A stretch of DNA of 42,956 bases from Phoronis australis (taxonomy: Eukaryota; Phoronida; Phoronidae): contig NMRA01000491.1 in NCBI GenBank assembly GCA_002633005.1, positions 210,374 through 253,329 of the forward strand. Reading direction: 5' to 3'. Within the stretch, counting starts at the first letter, position 1, and each line of letters opens with the position of its first letter. Position numbers and translations under genes: made by a program. This document shows positions 11,281 through 22,845 of this stretch, in pieces. The notes beneath the pieces were generated by a model. The model saw only the letters and a list, made by a program, of their open reading frames with translations, was not told the origin of the DNA and ran no database searches.

Positions 11281-11290
11281 GCTGGCACAC
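11281..11290 (+). repeat. LINE target-site duplication, right
   Basis: GCTGGCACAC, identical to 9689-9698 and directly abutting the 5'-truncation point of the LINE. Confidence 0.65.
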
Positions 11291-12948
11291 TTGGTCAGAT
11301 TTGTAACACTATAGGAATTGGGAAAGGAAAGTCACGCGCTTTTCAATCATTTATGTAGGCAACAGCGGGGCGCGAAACACGGCTTCGATTACGACGTTTT
11401 CCCGTTGCTCCCAACTTGTTCGATTCTATAGCCCAACGACAAGTTGGGAAGAACACCCCTGTCACGGTACTGAGTTGAGTTGGGTTTATCCACTTATATG
11501 GTACTGTACTGAGCTCGTTAGGCCTAACCCCAGCGCCATTCGCCAGGATCGCTACTGCCCATGAAATCTAACTGGTTGTCAAGTCAAAATCGAAAGAGAA
11601 ACTTCACCCCAAAAAGTTAAGATAGTTTTTTTGCTTCGGTTCCCTTTCTATCTACGATTTCCCTGGAACTTAGTCAACTGGAGGGCCGCGTGGCTACTCT
11701 CGCCATCTGGTGACTGCACAGGAATATGCTACGAAACTCAAGCGCTTTCTTTTGGCAGACAGAAACAACACGACACGACAAACTTGTAGCAGAGACCAGG
11801 CGGCTCCGACCTATCGTGACTCACGATTGTCAAAGAAATGGCATCGAATAACGTAGAAACGAGGACTGTCCCCTCCAAAAATTGCAAAAGCACAAGTTGG
11901 CTCCCTCATAGCAATAGTTCTCTTATACCTTTACTTCCATGTTGATGTCCGAATATCAACTCACATCGTTTTCCGAATAAGTCAATGATACAGCCACGAA
12001 CTGTATTTTCGGTTTCGAGAAGCCGATTGCACGTTGGAGGCTGGAAAGAGCAAAGACACGATATATAGACTCCACCCTCGTATTGGAGATGCATTTACTG
12101 CCCGCCGGGGACACGTAAGTTGCGTACAAGGGGCAGTTCGCTCAGGCAAATGTGCTTTTCACACCCTTTCTACGAAGGGAAGTCTTTTGCCATTTGATTC
12201 CTTACGAAAGGATTCAGTAGGCTTTGAACTTAATGGTACATTTCGCTACAGAACTGCTCGAGTTTCGTAACCTACTTAGGTATTCGGATTGAGAAGATTT
12301 CATTTTTTAAAAAACGGTAGATGATTTATTGGTCCTGGGACACTCATAGCATAAGTCGAAGCGAGGGGCCCCTACTGAAATGCCCATGCACCGATTATCT
12401 TAAACAAAAAGTAAAATAGGATTAATTTTCACTTTTGAAAAGGAAAGCAGTTGAGGCGGGTTCTACATGATGATTACTTAACTGTGTCCACTGGGGAACG
12501 AATAGAATCAGACGATTTCAGGACTTAACACGCCGCTAATCAGTGTGGCCCCACACATGACACCTACAATTCTTTGAAAATTGCTTACTAATTGGGGACC
12601 CATACTCTTGGTCCTACACATGTTGTGTATGGTGGTGTCCAAACGCAAACTTTCGCACCACCAGCCAAGTGAGGTCGGTACTTCCATAGTACTGAGTAGA
12701 AACATGTTTACGTTTATTGTCACCAATTGCCTATAAAACTGTTATGAGCGCGGGGCCCCCAAAAGCGCGGGGCCCATAGCATATGCTGTTAAGTTGTTAA
12801 TCCAGCACTGAGCTAAACAAAATACAACCATCACATAAACTTTTCATTCCGGAATAAAAAATCATTAAAGGCTCTGTACTACTCAAATTTGGATGCGTGC
12901 AATAAACCATTATGCTTTTTCTGTAAAAATATCTTTTCATTAAAGCAT
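11291..12948. other. No gene recognised
   Basis: No convincing exon. A short direct repeat GCGCGGGGCCC occurs at 12748-12758 and 12765-12775. The rest is unassigned. Confidence 0.45.
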
Positions 12949-13113
12949 TTAAAGAAGAATGTCACCCGAATTAATTAGTCTTTTTTACCGTCTTAATCGG
13001 TCTATATCCTCATCGCCTCTTATACGGTCGACCTCACCTTGCCGAGAGGTGTCGCGTTAACCTGCGAGGAAGGTGAGAAACGATGCAGCGACGTCAGTGG
13101 TTTGTATGCCGCT

Positions 13114-13380
13114 ATATTGCGGTGCATCGTTCCTGCTTGTCCGAACTATGAAGCTGCGAAGGAAGCGGGTATATCGTTTTTTCGACTTCCTCGAGAGCCC
13201 GAAATGCTTAGAAAGTGGCTCGCGGTATTGAAGAATGAAAGGTATGCTGTTAATAGCAAGTATGAGGCCGTGAAACATCTCCGTGTCTCAGTGTGGACGG
13301 CATTTCGTCGACAGTGATTTCTCTGACGAATTCCGGCTTACCAAAGAACTATCCATATGTTCCGTTGCCTGTGCATGTCC
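13114..13380 (+). pseudogene. Broken THAP zinc-finger exon, copy 1
   Basis: THAP domains are C2CH zinc-binding DNA-recognition modules, often at the N-terminus of transposases. Here the first zinc pair is intact in CIVPACPNYEAAKEAG (first Cys codon 13123-13125), followed by ISFFRLPREPEMLRKWLAVL with the invariant-type Pro and Trp. The second pair, CGRHF (Cys 13292-13294, His 13301-13303), is present but shifted by one base from the first half, so the domain cannot be translated continuously. The codon matching the start ATG of the other copy (34090-34092) is ATA here. The sister copy has lost the zinc ligands kept here. Confidence 0.75.
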
Positions 13381-14241
13381 ACGGCGCCTCTCTAGTATTT
13401 CTTGATCATTGTATTCCGGTTCGAATTGATAGCCTGTGAAACCCACGATCCGACCAGTCACGGTGAAGTATTCGTCGGACTAAGTCGGGATTGGCGCCGG
13501 GCGAGTTGCTATGTAGACGTTAAACTTTATTATTCTGCGTTCTGTTTCAAAATGAATTATTCTCATCCTAAAATGATCATAACCAATGCTTATATTATAA
13601 AACTGAACTAACGGTTTTTGAAGCCGGCAACAAAGGTAATTGACCAGGCACCGAGGCCGTGTGAGCGAAAGCTGTCTTGAAACAATTACTCGATTTTATG
13701 TGCTATGGTCACATGTTCGCCGTTCCGAGCCACTTCTGACCGGGATAACGACAGTCAGTCCGGCTGCGACGGGCCTGATCGGGCTCCGAGCCAGTGGCCG
13801 GGATAACAAGCGTTTTGTGTGTTTAGAACTCAAAAAGTCACAAGTATAAACAACACAGATCTAGGTTCTCCTGTCTGTATTTCAAGGAAGAATACTTCGA
13901 ATTTATCTCCGAACAGACCCCAAACTCCTGCTACGGACCTTGGTAAAATTGGCCTGCCGAACTTTTTAGGCTACGGTGTGTCCAAATTAATACCAGTAAA
14001 ACCGTAACACATAAACAGCGAAATATAAAACAACACTTTTTTATAAGAACTCGGGGTATTTTTAAGGGTTTTACATCGAAGTTTGATGGTTTTTGGCGTT
14101 AAACGATGAATTCAAGCGATAAGCTGACACCACAAACCCGTGTTGTGAACTGCTGAACAGACTGCGTGTGAAAGCAATTACGTCATTGGATAATTTCAAT
14201 ACCTCCGTCTGCCGTCAGGTAACGCAAACGAACCAGCCGTT

Positions 14242-14261
14242 ATCGAGTAGAACTACTCGAT
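14242..14261. other. Subterminal palindrome of the TTAA element
   Basis: ATCGAGTAGA/ACTACTCGAT: 9 bp inverted arms, about 44 bp inside the right terminus. The same structure is kept at the equivalent place in the second copy (32846-32865). This is possibly a transposase-binding or hairpin feature. Confidence 0.55.
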
Positions 14262-14308
14262 CTAAATTGATACACAATACGTTGTTTTTTGGGTGGCATT
14301 CTCCTTAA

Positions 14309-16016
14309 AGGACCTGAAATCGACCTCATCGTGTAACTTACTAACATTAGAAATGACTTCTAAGCCTGCTAAAATTGCCATTTCATCATTTTCAACTCCC
14401 GAAGTAAAAACAAAATGGCCCTAACCAGTTTCTATTCAAACAAATTTAGGATTGAACGCGGTGACGTTACTTCTTTAGCAGGGCAAAATCTCCCGTGAAG
14501 GAGGTTGTTTCTAGCTTACAGGGGTTTACAAAACGTCACCAAGCCATCGCTCATATTTTTGGCTTTAACTTGCGTTTGCCGGCAAATTGTACAGGCACCG
14601 GTGCAAAGTGAAACATCTGGGCCAGAAGTTAAATCTTTCTACTCGAAATCGAAATTATTTTTAGCATTTTCTGTTCCCAAGTACATAAAGGCTTACGTTG
14701 GTAACTACCTTATGAGGAAAGACATGGACTCGTCCAGACTACGACGCTACAAAGTGAACGCACGGGTCGCCGTCGAAATATTTCAATATTAATGTTCCAC
14801 CATTTAAGCTGTGAGTAACAGTGTAGCTTCTCTTACTATGTGCTAGTTTGCACTCGTTGACCTCAGCATTAAAGCTAAAAATTCGAGTCTGAACTCGAAA
14901 TTTTGAGTTTTAATCTACTCGAGTTTGCAACTCGAATTTAGGGGTCATCAAGTGCAAACTTGGACTGGAAACTCGCTTGTATAAAACCTGGTATGCACAG
15001 TGCAGAATACCAGACACTTATCGTGAGTTCCCACAAAAATAGAATGAGAATTGCCAAGATAGTTTCGAGTTTAATCTAGAGTGCGAAAAATACACCCCCG
15101 CCCTTTATCTCTTTCTGCATATAAACACAGGATGTAAGAAACCTTAAAACTGAAGTGTGGCGGTGTCACGACATGTTTTCATTAAAAAACACTAGTTTGC
15201 AGCTATTTGATTCTCAAAACGTTTTTAGCACCAGTAATCGCCTACTACCTAGATTACATTTTCTGACGGGCGCCCGGGAATATAGAAATCTGTTAAAACA
15301 CTCTTTTTGTCGAAGCTGCCAAGTTCTTTACCACGGACTTATTGAAAGACTTCTAGGTTAATGATGACAACCTTAGGGCAAAGGCTGCCGGCTTTCAAAT
15401 TGCATACTATTAAGTGCGTATGCGGTAGCCCTAGGATTCAGAATGTTGTATCGTAGTAGAGTAGATGAGGACGAAGCCCTCGGACTGCTTCGCAAGATCT
15501 GTCGATCTCGCCTTCTGTAATTGTTGTGATTAGAATGTTGTATCACAGAGATACAACTACGGTAAAATCTCACAAATTTCGGCCAAAATTATTTGTCTTC
15601 TTTTGCTGTGTTTTACTTTTCGAACGCTTTTGTAACTTTGTTTTTGAACATTTATACTTTTTAAAACAATGTCTGATGGTAAGAGAGATTGAAAACCATG
15701 GGTAAAAACATTACTTTGGTTCTTCTTATCGTTAATGAAAAAATAATGAAATAAAAAATTTGGCTGTCATATTGTGTCCTAAATTGGTAAGATTTTATTA
15801 TAAATTTCTACGTACAACAAAACAGTGAAAAAAAACTGCTCTTTGAGTGACTTAGGAGACTTTTTGCACCTTCCATTCTGCTACACCGAGAATGAAACAC
15901 TTCGAACATAGTTTTGCAACTTGCCATTCTCAATTTCCATTAAAGAATAATATTGCAGATAAATCAAAATAAATACATACATAATAATCTTAAGCAAAGC
16001 ATGACAGACTTAAAAC
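14309..16016. other. Non-coding interval downstream of the GPCR
   Basis: This lies 3' of the minus-strand GPCR. A possible polyadenylation signal, AATAAA on the minus strand, is at 15794-15799, about 220 bp past the stop. A 10 bp inverted repeat (AAATTCGAGT, 14879-14888, with 14930-14939) sits in a stretch rich in ACTCGAA-like words. A 13 bp direct repeat AGAATGTTGTATC is at 15440-15452 and 15532-15544. No other exon is recognised. Confidence 0.4.
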
Positions 16017-17045
16017 TTATATTTTGTTTAAAACTTGTAAGCTTTGGACGCGACTTGACGATGGAGTGCCGTATTTAGCTGCCTGTTTATGACATCCAAA
16101 TGTAGAACATAGAGCTCGTCTGAACCGCAGGTTGGCCAATCCATATAGGCATGGGTTCACGGCGGCTGTACCTATAGCTAGTAGACTTCCAATCGTGTAA
16201 GCCCAATCTGGCACTATGACATCCGTCACCATGCCTACAGTAAATCCTCTAAAGTCAATGATTAGCATAAGCGCAACTGGGGCCCACGAAAACGCGAAGT
16301 ACAAAACTAAAACAAACAATATCGAGAGTCCTCGCTTTTCTTTGATTAACAAATTTTCTCGCTCTTGTTCATCAAAACTGAGTTCCATCGTGACTATTCT
16401 TTTCAAGTGCTCGGAGGCTGCCCTGAATATCCTCCAATAGAGAAATGCCAAAATTACCACCATAGGCATTACGTGGCCGTAAAATATTAGCGCAATGAAA
16501 CCTCCCGGATACACGAGATTATTAGCGCACTTGTACTCATTCCAAACATATCCTGCTTCCGCCCTGAATTTGATGTTGTTCCATCCACAAAGAGGTAGAG
16601 ACGTCAACAGAAGCGCGTACACCCAGATCATTCCGATAACAATCCTTGCTCGTCGCCCGGTGACTATGTCTGCGTGCCTCAGCGGATACACAAACTGTAT
16701 ATATCGTTCCACGGCGATTGCAATAAGCAACATAGCAGAAACCATAAGCGGAAGTTTCGTCAGCACGATCCCCACGAGACAGACGTATTCCGTGCCGCCG
16801 AACGTGCCATGGACGGTAAGCACACGAACAGGCACCAATACAGCTCCAAATAACAAGTCACTGCAGGCTAAAGCCACGATGAAGTAATGGGTCTTTGTGC
16901 GCAAATTTTTATGAGATCTAAACAGGTAAATCAGAGTAACGTTCCCAAAAATGGCGGCAATCGCAATTATTGTGCATCCGGCGTCGAATACAATGTCTTC
17001 CGGAGCACCATGCCGCCCAGTCTCGTTTGCAACACCCGCATCCAT
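16017..17045 (-). CDS. Class A (rhodopsin-like) GPCR, adenosine-receptor-like orphan
   Basis: An intact 342-residue seven-transmembrane receptor of the plasma membrane, coded in one exon. Membrane segments lie at about 22-43, 54-76, 88-110, 133-152, 183-204, 239-263 and 278-301. Visible class A landmarks are N35 (1.50), D63 (2.50), the C89-C173 disulfide pair, E113-R114-Y115 in place of DRY, W141 (4.50), P194 (5.50), W254-A-P256 (SWAP for CWxP), and NPCLY at 297-301, then a basic helix 8 and C313/C318 as possible palmitoylation sites. Asn7 (NET) may be glycosylated. TM4 with its CGWNN exit resembles adenosine receptors, but residue 6.55 is Leu261 and 7.43 is Ile291, not the Asn and His that bind adenosine, and 3.32 is Thr96, so it is not aminergic. 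The ligand is unknown. The ATG is the first in frame and lies 14 bp inside the exon. Confidence 0.9.
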   Translation of the reverse strand: MDAGVANETGRHGAPEDIVFDAGCTIIAIAAIFGNVTLIYLFRSHKNLRTKTHYFIVALACSDLLFGAVLVPVRVLTVHGTFGGTEYVCLVGIVLTKLPLMVSAMLLIAIAVERYIQFVYPLRHADIVTGRRARIVIGMIWVYALLLTSLPLCGWNNIKFRAEAGYVWNEYKCANNLVYPGGFIALIFYGHVMPMVVILAFLYWRIFRAASEHLKRIVTMELSFDEQERENLLIKEKRGLSILFVLVLYFAFSWAPVALMLIIDFRGFTVGMVTDVIVPDWAYTIGSLLAIGTAAVNPCLYGLANLRFRRALCSTFGCHKQAAKYGTPSSSRVQSLQVLNKI

Positions 17046-17059
17046 CTCCGGTCGTGCAC

Positions 17060-17061
17060 CT
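17060..17061 (-). other. 3' splice site before the GPCR start codon
   Basis: Minus strand reads GACTTTTATTTACAG then GTGCACGACCGGAG and the ATG. The pyrimidine-rich tract and CAG match an animal acceptor. This implies a 5' UTR exon further upstream (higher coordinates), a common layout for single-coding-exon GPCR genes. Confidence 0.6.
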
Positions 17062-20000
17062 GTAAATAAAAGTCAATTAATCAGACGAATTTCTCAATCG
17101 AAATCATGATCTAGATTTTTGTCAGGTGTCGCCTTTATGTACGTTACCAACTTAGACGATAAAAATATTTAGCGGGCAAAATACTCGACCGAGAAGACAC
17201 TTGAGAAGCACCCACCAATTTAGCAACACTGCGTTTCTGTGAGAGAAACCTCCGAGAAAATTCGGCGTCAGCCAATCATGGGTAAGCAGAGTTCACAGGG
17301 TTGGAAACTGCATAACTTCCTAATTTCCGGGGCAAAACGTTCATCACTTTGTAAGACCCCAGGAAAGTGTGTTTTATTACGCGAACTTGAATTTTTATTT
17401 CATTCGGGGATGAAAAAAATCCAGTAAGTTGTCTATCGTCTTGCATTTAGACTTTTGATGGCTTTCCCGTGTCTCATATTCTCGTAAACATCTCGAAGCG
17501 TTAAGTATGCAAACAATACTTCTGCCAATTTAGAAATCCTTTGCAGTTTACGAGAAGTGACATTTGCTAACACGAGCCAGTGATCGATAATGCCATCAAC
17601 ATTCTACGATTCTAGGATACCAACACCAAGCATCAATTGAAATGCGATTTCACCACATTGAACAAACGAGGTCATCATAGTTCACTGGCGGATTTAGGAT
17701 GTCGTAAGGGGTTCAACCACGACTTGGAGAAAAATGTTCGTGTAGACCTAAAATCGGCTTGTCGACGGCAAATCAAGTACTGGGATTTAGCCAGCAGAGC
17801 GCTTGGTTGCGACGCAAGAATGTCAAGTCTATTCTGCGCGCTGAGTCAGATCTTAGAAAAAAGATTGCTCCCACAGATAACTATAAGTTGCAAAGCTGGC
17901 TTGACCATTTTCATTTGCAACATGAGTAGAAGTTTCAAAAATACTGAGGACTTTCGCATAATTTGAGAGAATAGGTGATGTAACGGCGGACGTCGACTGC
18001 CTTTCTCGAGCACTGATGGCCTTTGTATTGTGTAACACCAACCACCCTAGCGGAAAACATTATAGAATTACATCTGAGCGCATTCTTATCATTGCAGGAA
18101 GCCTCAATCAAGGCTAATTACGTTTATTATCCGCTAATTTCTGCTGAATCGATAACATTGGAAGGCAAAAAAGCACGAACGATATCAAGACTTTGCTGAG
18201 CAAACAACATTAGTACATTGTGCAATCGGCAATTAAAAGATGTTTTACGTCACACCTGTTTATCATTAGAAAACTTAGCGACGACTGTAGGGAGAGTCAG
18301 CAAAACTAAAAGTATTCTTATTTCTATTCTTTTGCTAACTAGGGTCGTCAACTGAGTTTCCTCAACCGCAACATGATGTTTGAAGGCATTCCGTTATTGG
18401 GCGATTCTACAATGAGCAATTTTTGACAAGATGTACCATCATGCAACGGTTTTGTTCGTTAGAATTCCTGGTTGCCACCCGAAAGTTAAAAAGTCTTAAA
18501 ACAATACAATTTAAGAGACGTTTCGTCAAATCTGGCTTGTCTTACTATTAAATTTTGTAAGGTTTAAATCAGAAATGATGTGGGTACCGTCCCACCTGAT
18601 TCCATGAACAAAGCATATTTACATACTGAGTTCCCACGCACTGATGAAGCAGACGATTCAAGTTCAGTAAAATAGTGGTGAATTTTTACTTGAAGCAAAA
18701 GGTATCACGGAAAAAGTCGCCGTGAAACGGCTTAAGCTACATACGTTCTAGTGCACCCAGTACAAATGAACAACTCATGAAGGTGTCAAACGGTCGTAAT
18801 GACGGAAACGCACGAATCGCGGTGAATCATTTGCAACAGCGCCACCAGTCCAAATTTACTATAGTCACTTTGACAGCTCGCAATGATGCTTTACTACAGA
18901 ACAGAGGGCAAAATAGGAGACGCTATATTCACAACGAAGTACGCGTATCACACAAGTCAAATAAATGAACACAGGAAGAGATTATCTACTAACGACATAG
19001 TCCTGTCACAATCTTCCAACAAATGTTTGAAACACGAGACGAAAAGACATTACCTATTAGGAACGCACCGTCCAGAAAACAATACTTTAGAGGCGTAAAC
19101 CTTTCATCACTTGAGACGCCATCTTAGGGCCTCGACATCACCAATCCTGCATGTGTTCGATCACTGACGCCTGTAACACACAAGCTAGTGTTTATGTAAT
19201 GTGTTCATAATCTCAGCTAAACAAGCAATACACTGGTCCCGACTATGAATGCCTGAGAACATAATGAGAAACTGGTTAGGCATTGTCAATAATGGTGCCC
19301 TACATATAAAAATTATTGAGCCGCTTGTAATAGCTGTTTGTGGTTGGAATGATTTAGCTGCCCTGACATGACCTTGGTTGCAAATTAACAAATACTTCCG
19401 TGTTCTGTTCTGGTTAATGGGCTCAGCCTGCTCCAAGAATTGTAAGTACCAACTGAAGGGTGACTCTTGGGGGGGGGGGTGAATCTGTTGGCTGAACCCT
19501 TTGAAATGTACTAAGCGAGCACCGTTTTCGGAAATAACTTTCNGGGGTTGGGAGGAACTGCCAATGTCCTCTATGCTGAAGTTCCCATTACCCGAAAAAA
19601 GCGGAGGTGTGCGTTTAAGAAGGGTGTTAATTCTACTGGAAAAACGCCAAACAGTATGGCCTTGAGATGATTGTAAGGCTAGACCAATGCAGTATAAGCT
19701 CATACCGGGACTTTACTCGGATATGGGGCGTTTTTTCAAACTTTCTGCAGTCTCAGATGTTTACACTGTTGCAAATAGTGACTTGAACTAACGGGCAAAT
19801 GCGCACCTGTGGCTCTGAAAACAAACGGACTGAAATTCGTAGAGGCAAGCAGAAGTATACGATGACAAAAAGTACAGACTGGTAAAACAATTTTCCTGAA
19901 AGCATTTCTAGATCAAGAGTTGTTTTTTTGACACGTGATCCTGACTATCTGAAACCTTATCAGTTTTCATAGTTTCATCACGCACACACGAGTCGATTTC

Positions 20001-20700
20001 CGTAAGCCAACAAAAACATCAATGCTGACGCACTGAGCTGACCACAGCGTTACAAAAAAGTTTGAACCCATGCAGTAACATAGTAACGTTATAGAAGCCG
20101 GCCGTGCTTTACAAACTCTGTTTCATAGATGCCGAATATTTTCGCCTTACACGTCCAGACAATGGTCATTAATTTTTGGAAAACCTATGAACTAAGAAAA
20201 TTATGATTCTGGCTCTAAAATTAGCAGAATTTGTTATATTTTACATACCACAGTAACAAACTATCAATAAATCATTCTTGTGGAACTATTTTAAATCACG
20301 TCTTTAACAAGTTCTAAAGACTCTATAGACTGTTGATGAGGAGTGGAGCTCACTGTAAAAAGTACACTACTGCACTTTGCTTAGATTTCAAAATGGAGAC
20401 TGGATCAACAGCCCTTCTTCAAAGGAGTCTTGGGTCAAAACTCAACAGCCCTCAAAGTCCGCTTTATATACTCATATACGTAATATTCTGTGACAATAAC
20501 GGAGACCTATCAATGTTTGGAGCCAAGTTGCTTTTCAATTCCATTTTCTTAACCTTGACCCATACTTGGACATGCACTAATAAAGCACATTGTGACTGTC
20601 ACTCAACCTGACGGCCAGACACTTGTGACGTTCGTTAATAAATGGTGAACTAAAATTACATATTTATCCAACCCTCAGTCCCTCACAATGCATTTTGATG
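17062..20700. other. Upstream of GPCR; no further gene recognised
   Basis: The 5' UTR exon and promoter of the GPCR should lie here or beyond, but I cannot place them. A lone hAT-like terminus, CACTGGCGGATTTAGG, is at 17683-17698 with no partner found. A 172-codon minus-strand frame at 19185-19703 crosses a G-run and an N (19543). It has no recognisable motif and is not called. Near 20408-20457 TCAACAGCCCT is repeated. Confidence 0.4.
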
Positions 20701-20780
20701 TGTACCTGTACAGTCTCTTCTCTACCTGTACAGTCTCTTCTCTACCTGTACAGTCTCTTCTCTACCTGTACAGTCTCTTC
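20701..20780 (+). repeat. 20 bp minisatellite, four units
   Basis: Four head-to-tail copies of TCTACCTGTACAGTCTCTTC. The first differs at one base and the other three are identical. A partial fifth TCTACCTG follows at 20783-20790. The near identity implies recent expansion. Confidence 0.95.
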
Positions 20781-20790
20781 CGTCTACCTG

Positions 20791-22257
20791 TGTCGCTTGT
20801 TTTGTGTTCGTAACTGCTTCCTTGAGAATAGTTTAATGAAATAAACCCAGCGAAACGTTGGATTGGGTAGATATGTCGTTATTTACTTACGCGCTAATTT
20901 TAAAGTTCGTGCTTCTGTTCTGGCCTAGATCAAATGTGACTAAAATTACAATTATTGTAATTCTTGGCAGTATAACCATACTCAAAACAACATTGTGGTT
21001 CCCACGCATATTTACACTTCACAAACGTCATTATTGCCTTAGTCTTATGTCAAAAGTAAACTTGCAATCATTCGCCTAGACAAATCCAGTATCTCAAACG
21101 TTTACGCTGTGACACAAAACTTACTGAGCCTGGACTGACCAAGCACTAATGGAATGTCTATTCTATGCCCAGAAATCGCTGAAAGGAATAAGACGGGTAC
21201 ATTCCATAATAGTTAATGGACTAAATCAAACATTGGTTTATGATGGAAAGCATAATGAAGCATTATGTAAAGCCTGCCAATTGGGCTTCAAATGAATTAT
21301 ACCTTGCTATCATGAGACTTGCTTCAGAATGACACGAATGGAGAGAATATGACTAACATGCTTCCATTAACCTAGTGTTCAGTTCATATTTACTCAGGTG
21401 ATAAATGATTTATAGGTTTGCGAAGAGCTGACTGTTGGCTACAGTTCTTTATAGCGCTACCCGGAGACACTACACACTACATTGAAAGACTCGCAGCGAC
21501 AACTTCCAACTAGTTTCAACTAAGAACTAGTACTGGTTTCTAGGTCATTTCTATCGAAGTCCTGAATTCACCTCTCATATATTTAAGAACAAATTGAGAC
21601 GATTCTCATAAGTAACGGTAGGTAGTCTAGTAATATCAAAAGTGAGTTGGGTTTGATGGAAGGTACGCGTTTAGAGCCGATTTGACGAAAGTCACTTAAG
21701 AAATTCAAAAATATCGGAAAGGTACCATATCCTGGATTGACCTTCACAATGAATGGTTCGTCTTCATTGACCTCACATGGCAAAACAAGACTATAATCGT
21801 CGACTCTCAAACCGCTATATAGGCCTACTTAAGATATATATACAGAGGCGCCGCAAAAGTCTCTAAATGTAGGCCAAGTATTTACAAGTCTTACCAGTGG
21901 TTGGTTGTAAAATCCTGTTTCGTTGTTATCTATTTTTCGCCTGACCTTCTTCTCCAATAAAATCATATACGTATAAACAGTAATCCGTAGTTATGTTGTC
22001 ATAAGTTTATCGCTTGACAATAGGTCTAGACTGACAGCGCCGCTTTCTACGGAGTAAGCAGTTGCATGTACTGAACCCGACCAACAAAGGTCATAAGGAA
22101 GTAAGCTGACCTCATGACGTCACAACCGACGTTCACTCCTTGTTCCACCATGTGGTTTTCCATGAATCGAGGCAAATATTTGGGTTCGGAGGGAAAATGT
22201 TACATAATACACACCCAAGACGCATTACGAGCAGTCAACTGTGCAACCGAGTTCAGT
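20791..22257. other. No gene recognised
   Basis: A 75-codon minus-strand frame at 21583-21810 includes DDYSLVLPCEVNEDEPFIVKV, which is protein-like but has no clear splice sites or known family. Otherwise unassigned. Confidence 0.4.
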
Positions 22258-22845
22258 GTATCAAGATTCAATATTCAAGAAGCTTTATTTAACGTCGTTT
22301 GGAGAACAGATCAACATTAGCCAGTTGGGCTATTACTACGACATTAAATTTAACAGAAAACATGAAGAAAATGGAACTTAAGCTAGAGGTGGAGAGTAAC
22401 ACAGAGATATAATTGTAAATAAAAGACAAGTTGTCGTAATCGCTAAACTATATACTAGCTACGGTCAAATGAGCATAGACAATACTAGTGAGTACACGTG
22501 TAAATGCTATAATCTAGATAAATCATAAGAGAAACGAGTGTATACACTAATTGCAGCATAACCTGGAGTGTTTACAAAGAGAACAGCTGCATTTAGGGCC
22601 AGTCCAGGTCCGAATCAGTCCACGGAAAATGGTGAAAGACCCTGTTGTGCGCAGCAGATTCGGTAGACTTTTCCAGACCCGAGCAGCCTCGTAGTCGAAG
22701 CGAAAAGATTGTTTTCCATATCTAACAGATTTAACTTGAGGAAAAGCTAGAAGGTTGCTGTAGCGAAAGGAGTAATTGTTTTCTTGCTTCTTTACAAATG
22801 AAGAAAGTGTCTTGGGTGATGATTTTATTTGAAAGCGATGGTTTT
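22258..22845 (-). pseudogene. LINE remnant: ORF2 C-terminus and 3' UTR with short-repeat tail
   Basis: The minus strand from about 22845 to the TAG at 22547-22549 is open for roughly 99 codons and carries the conserved end of CR1/L2-type LINE proteins. I read NNYSFRYSNLLAFPQVKSVR, then YGKQSFRFDYEAARVWKSLP, a GLIRTWTGP segment, and the final CSCSLC cysteine cluster. Downstream is a 3' UTR with a small AGCCCAACTGGCT stem, AATAAA, and a tail of three near-repeats (TTGAATA, TTGAATC, TTGATAC) at about 22258-22280. Such short-repeat tails replace poly(A) in this LINE group. The insert is 5'-truncated well inside ORF2, so it is non-functional. Confidence 0.8.

Larger units (their letters stand above)
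12953..14304 (+). mobile_element. TTAA-flanked THAP-bearing DNA transposon (Kolobok-like), copy 1
   Basis: The left end AGAAGAATGTCACCC (12953-12967) and right end GGGTGGCATTCTCC (14291-14304) are inverted repeats, each bordered by TTAA (12949-12952 and 14305-14308). The element aligns end to end with 32802-34264 in the opposite orientation, apart from an internal length difference near 13690-13780. It carries a broken THAP zinc-finger exon near its left end, and both copies have a subterminal palindrome (14242-14261 here). TTAA duplication plus a THAP domain points to the Kolobok superfamily; piggyBac shares TTAA but not THAP, and P elements use 8 bp duplications. No DDE transposase core is visible, so this is an internally deleted derivative. 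Confidence 0.75.

Noticed and set aside
12748-12775. GCGCGGGGCCC repeated twice in 28 bp
   Set aside because: Too short to interpret; could be chance in a GC-rich patch.
16216-17069. Plus-strand frames of 60-130 codons
   Set aside because: They lie antisense to the intact GPCR and are its shadows.
19185-19703. 172-codon minus-strand frame
   Set aside because: It crosses a G-run and an N, and has no domain, signal or splice support.
20820-20880. GAAATAAACCCAGCGAAACGTTGG, which recalls the 3' coding end of some Penelope-like or other retroelements
   Set aside because: No reverse transcriptase or GIY-YIG sequence was found beside it; the resemblance is too short.
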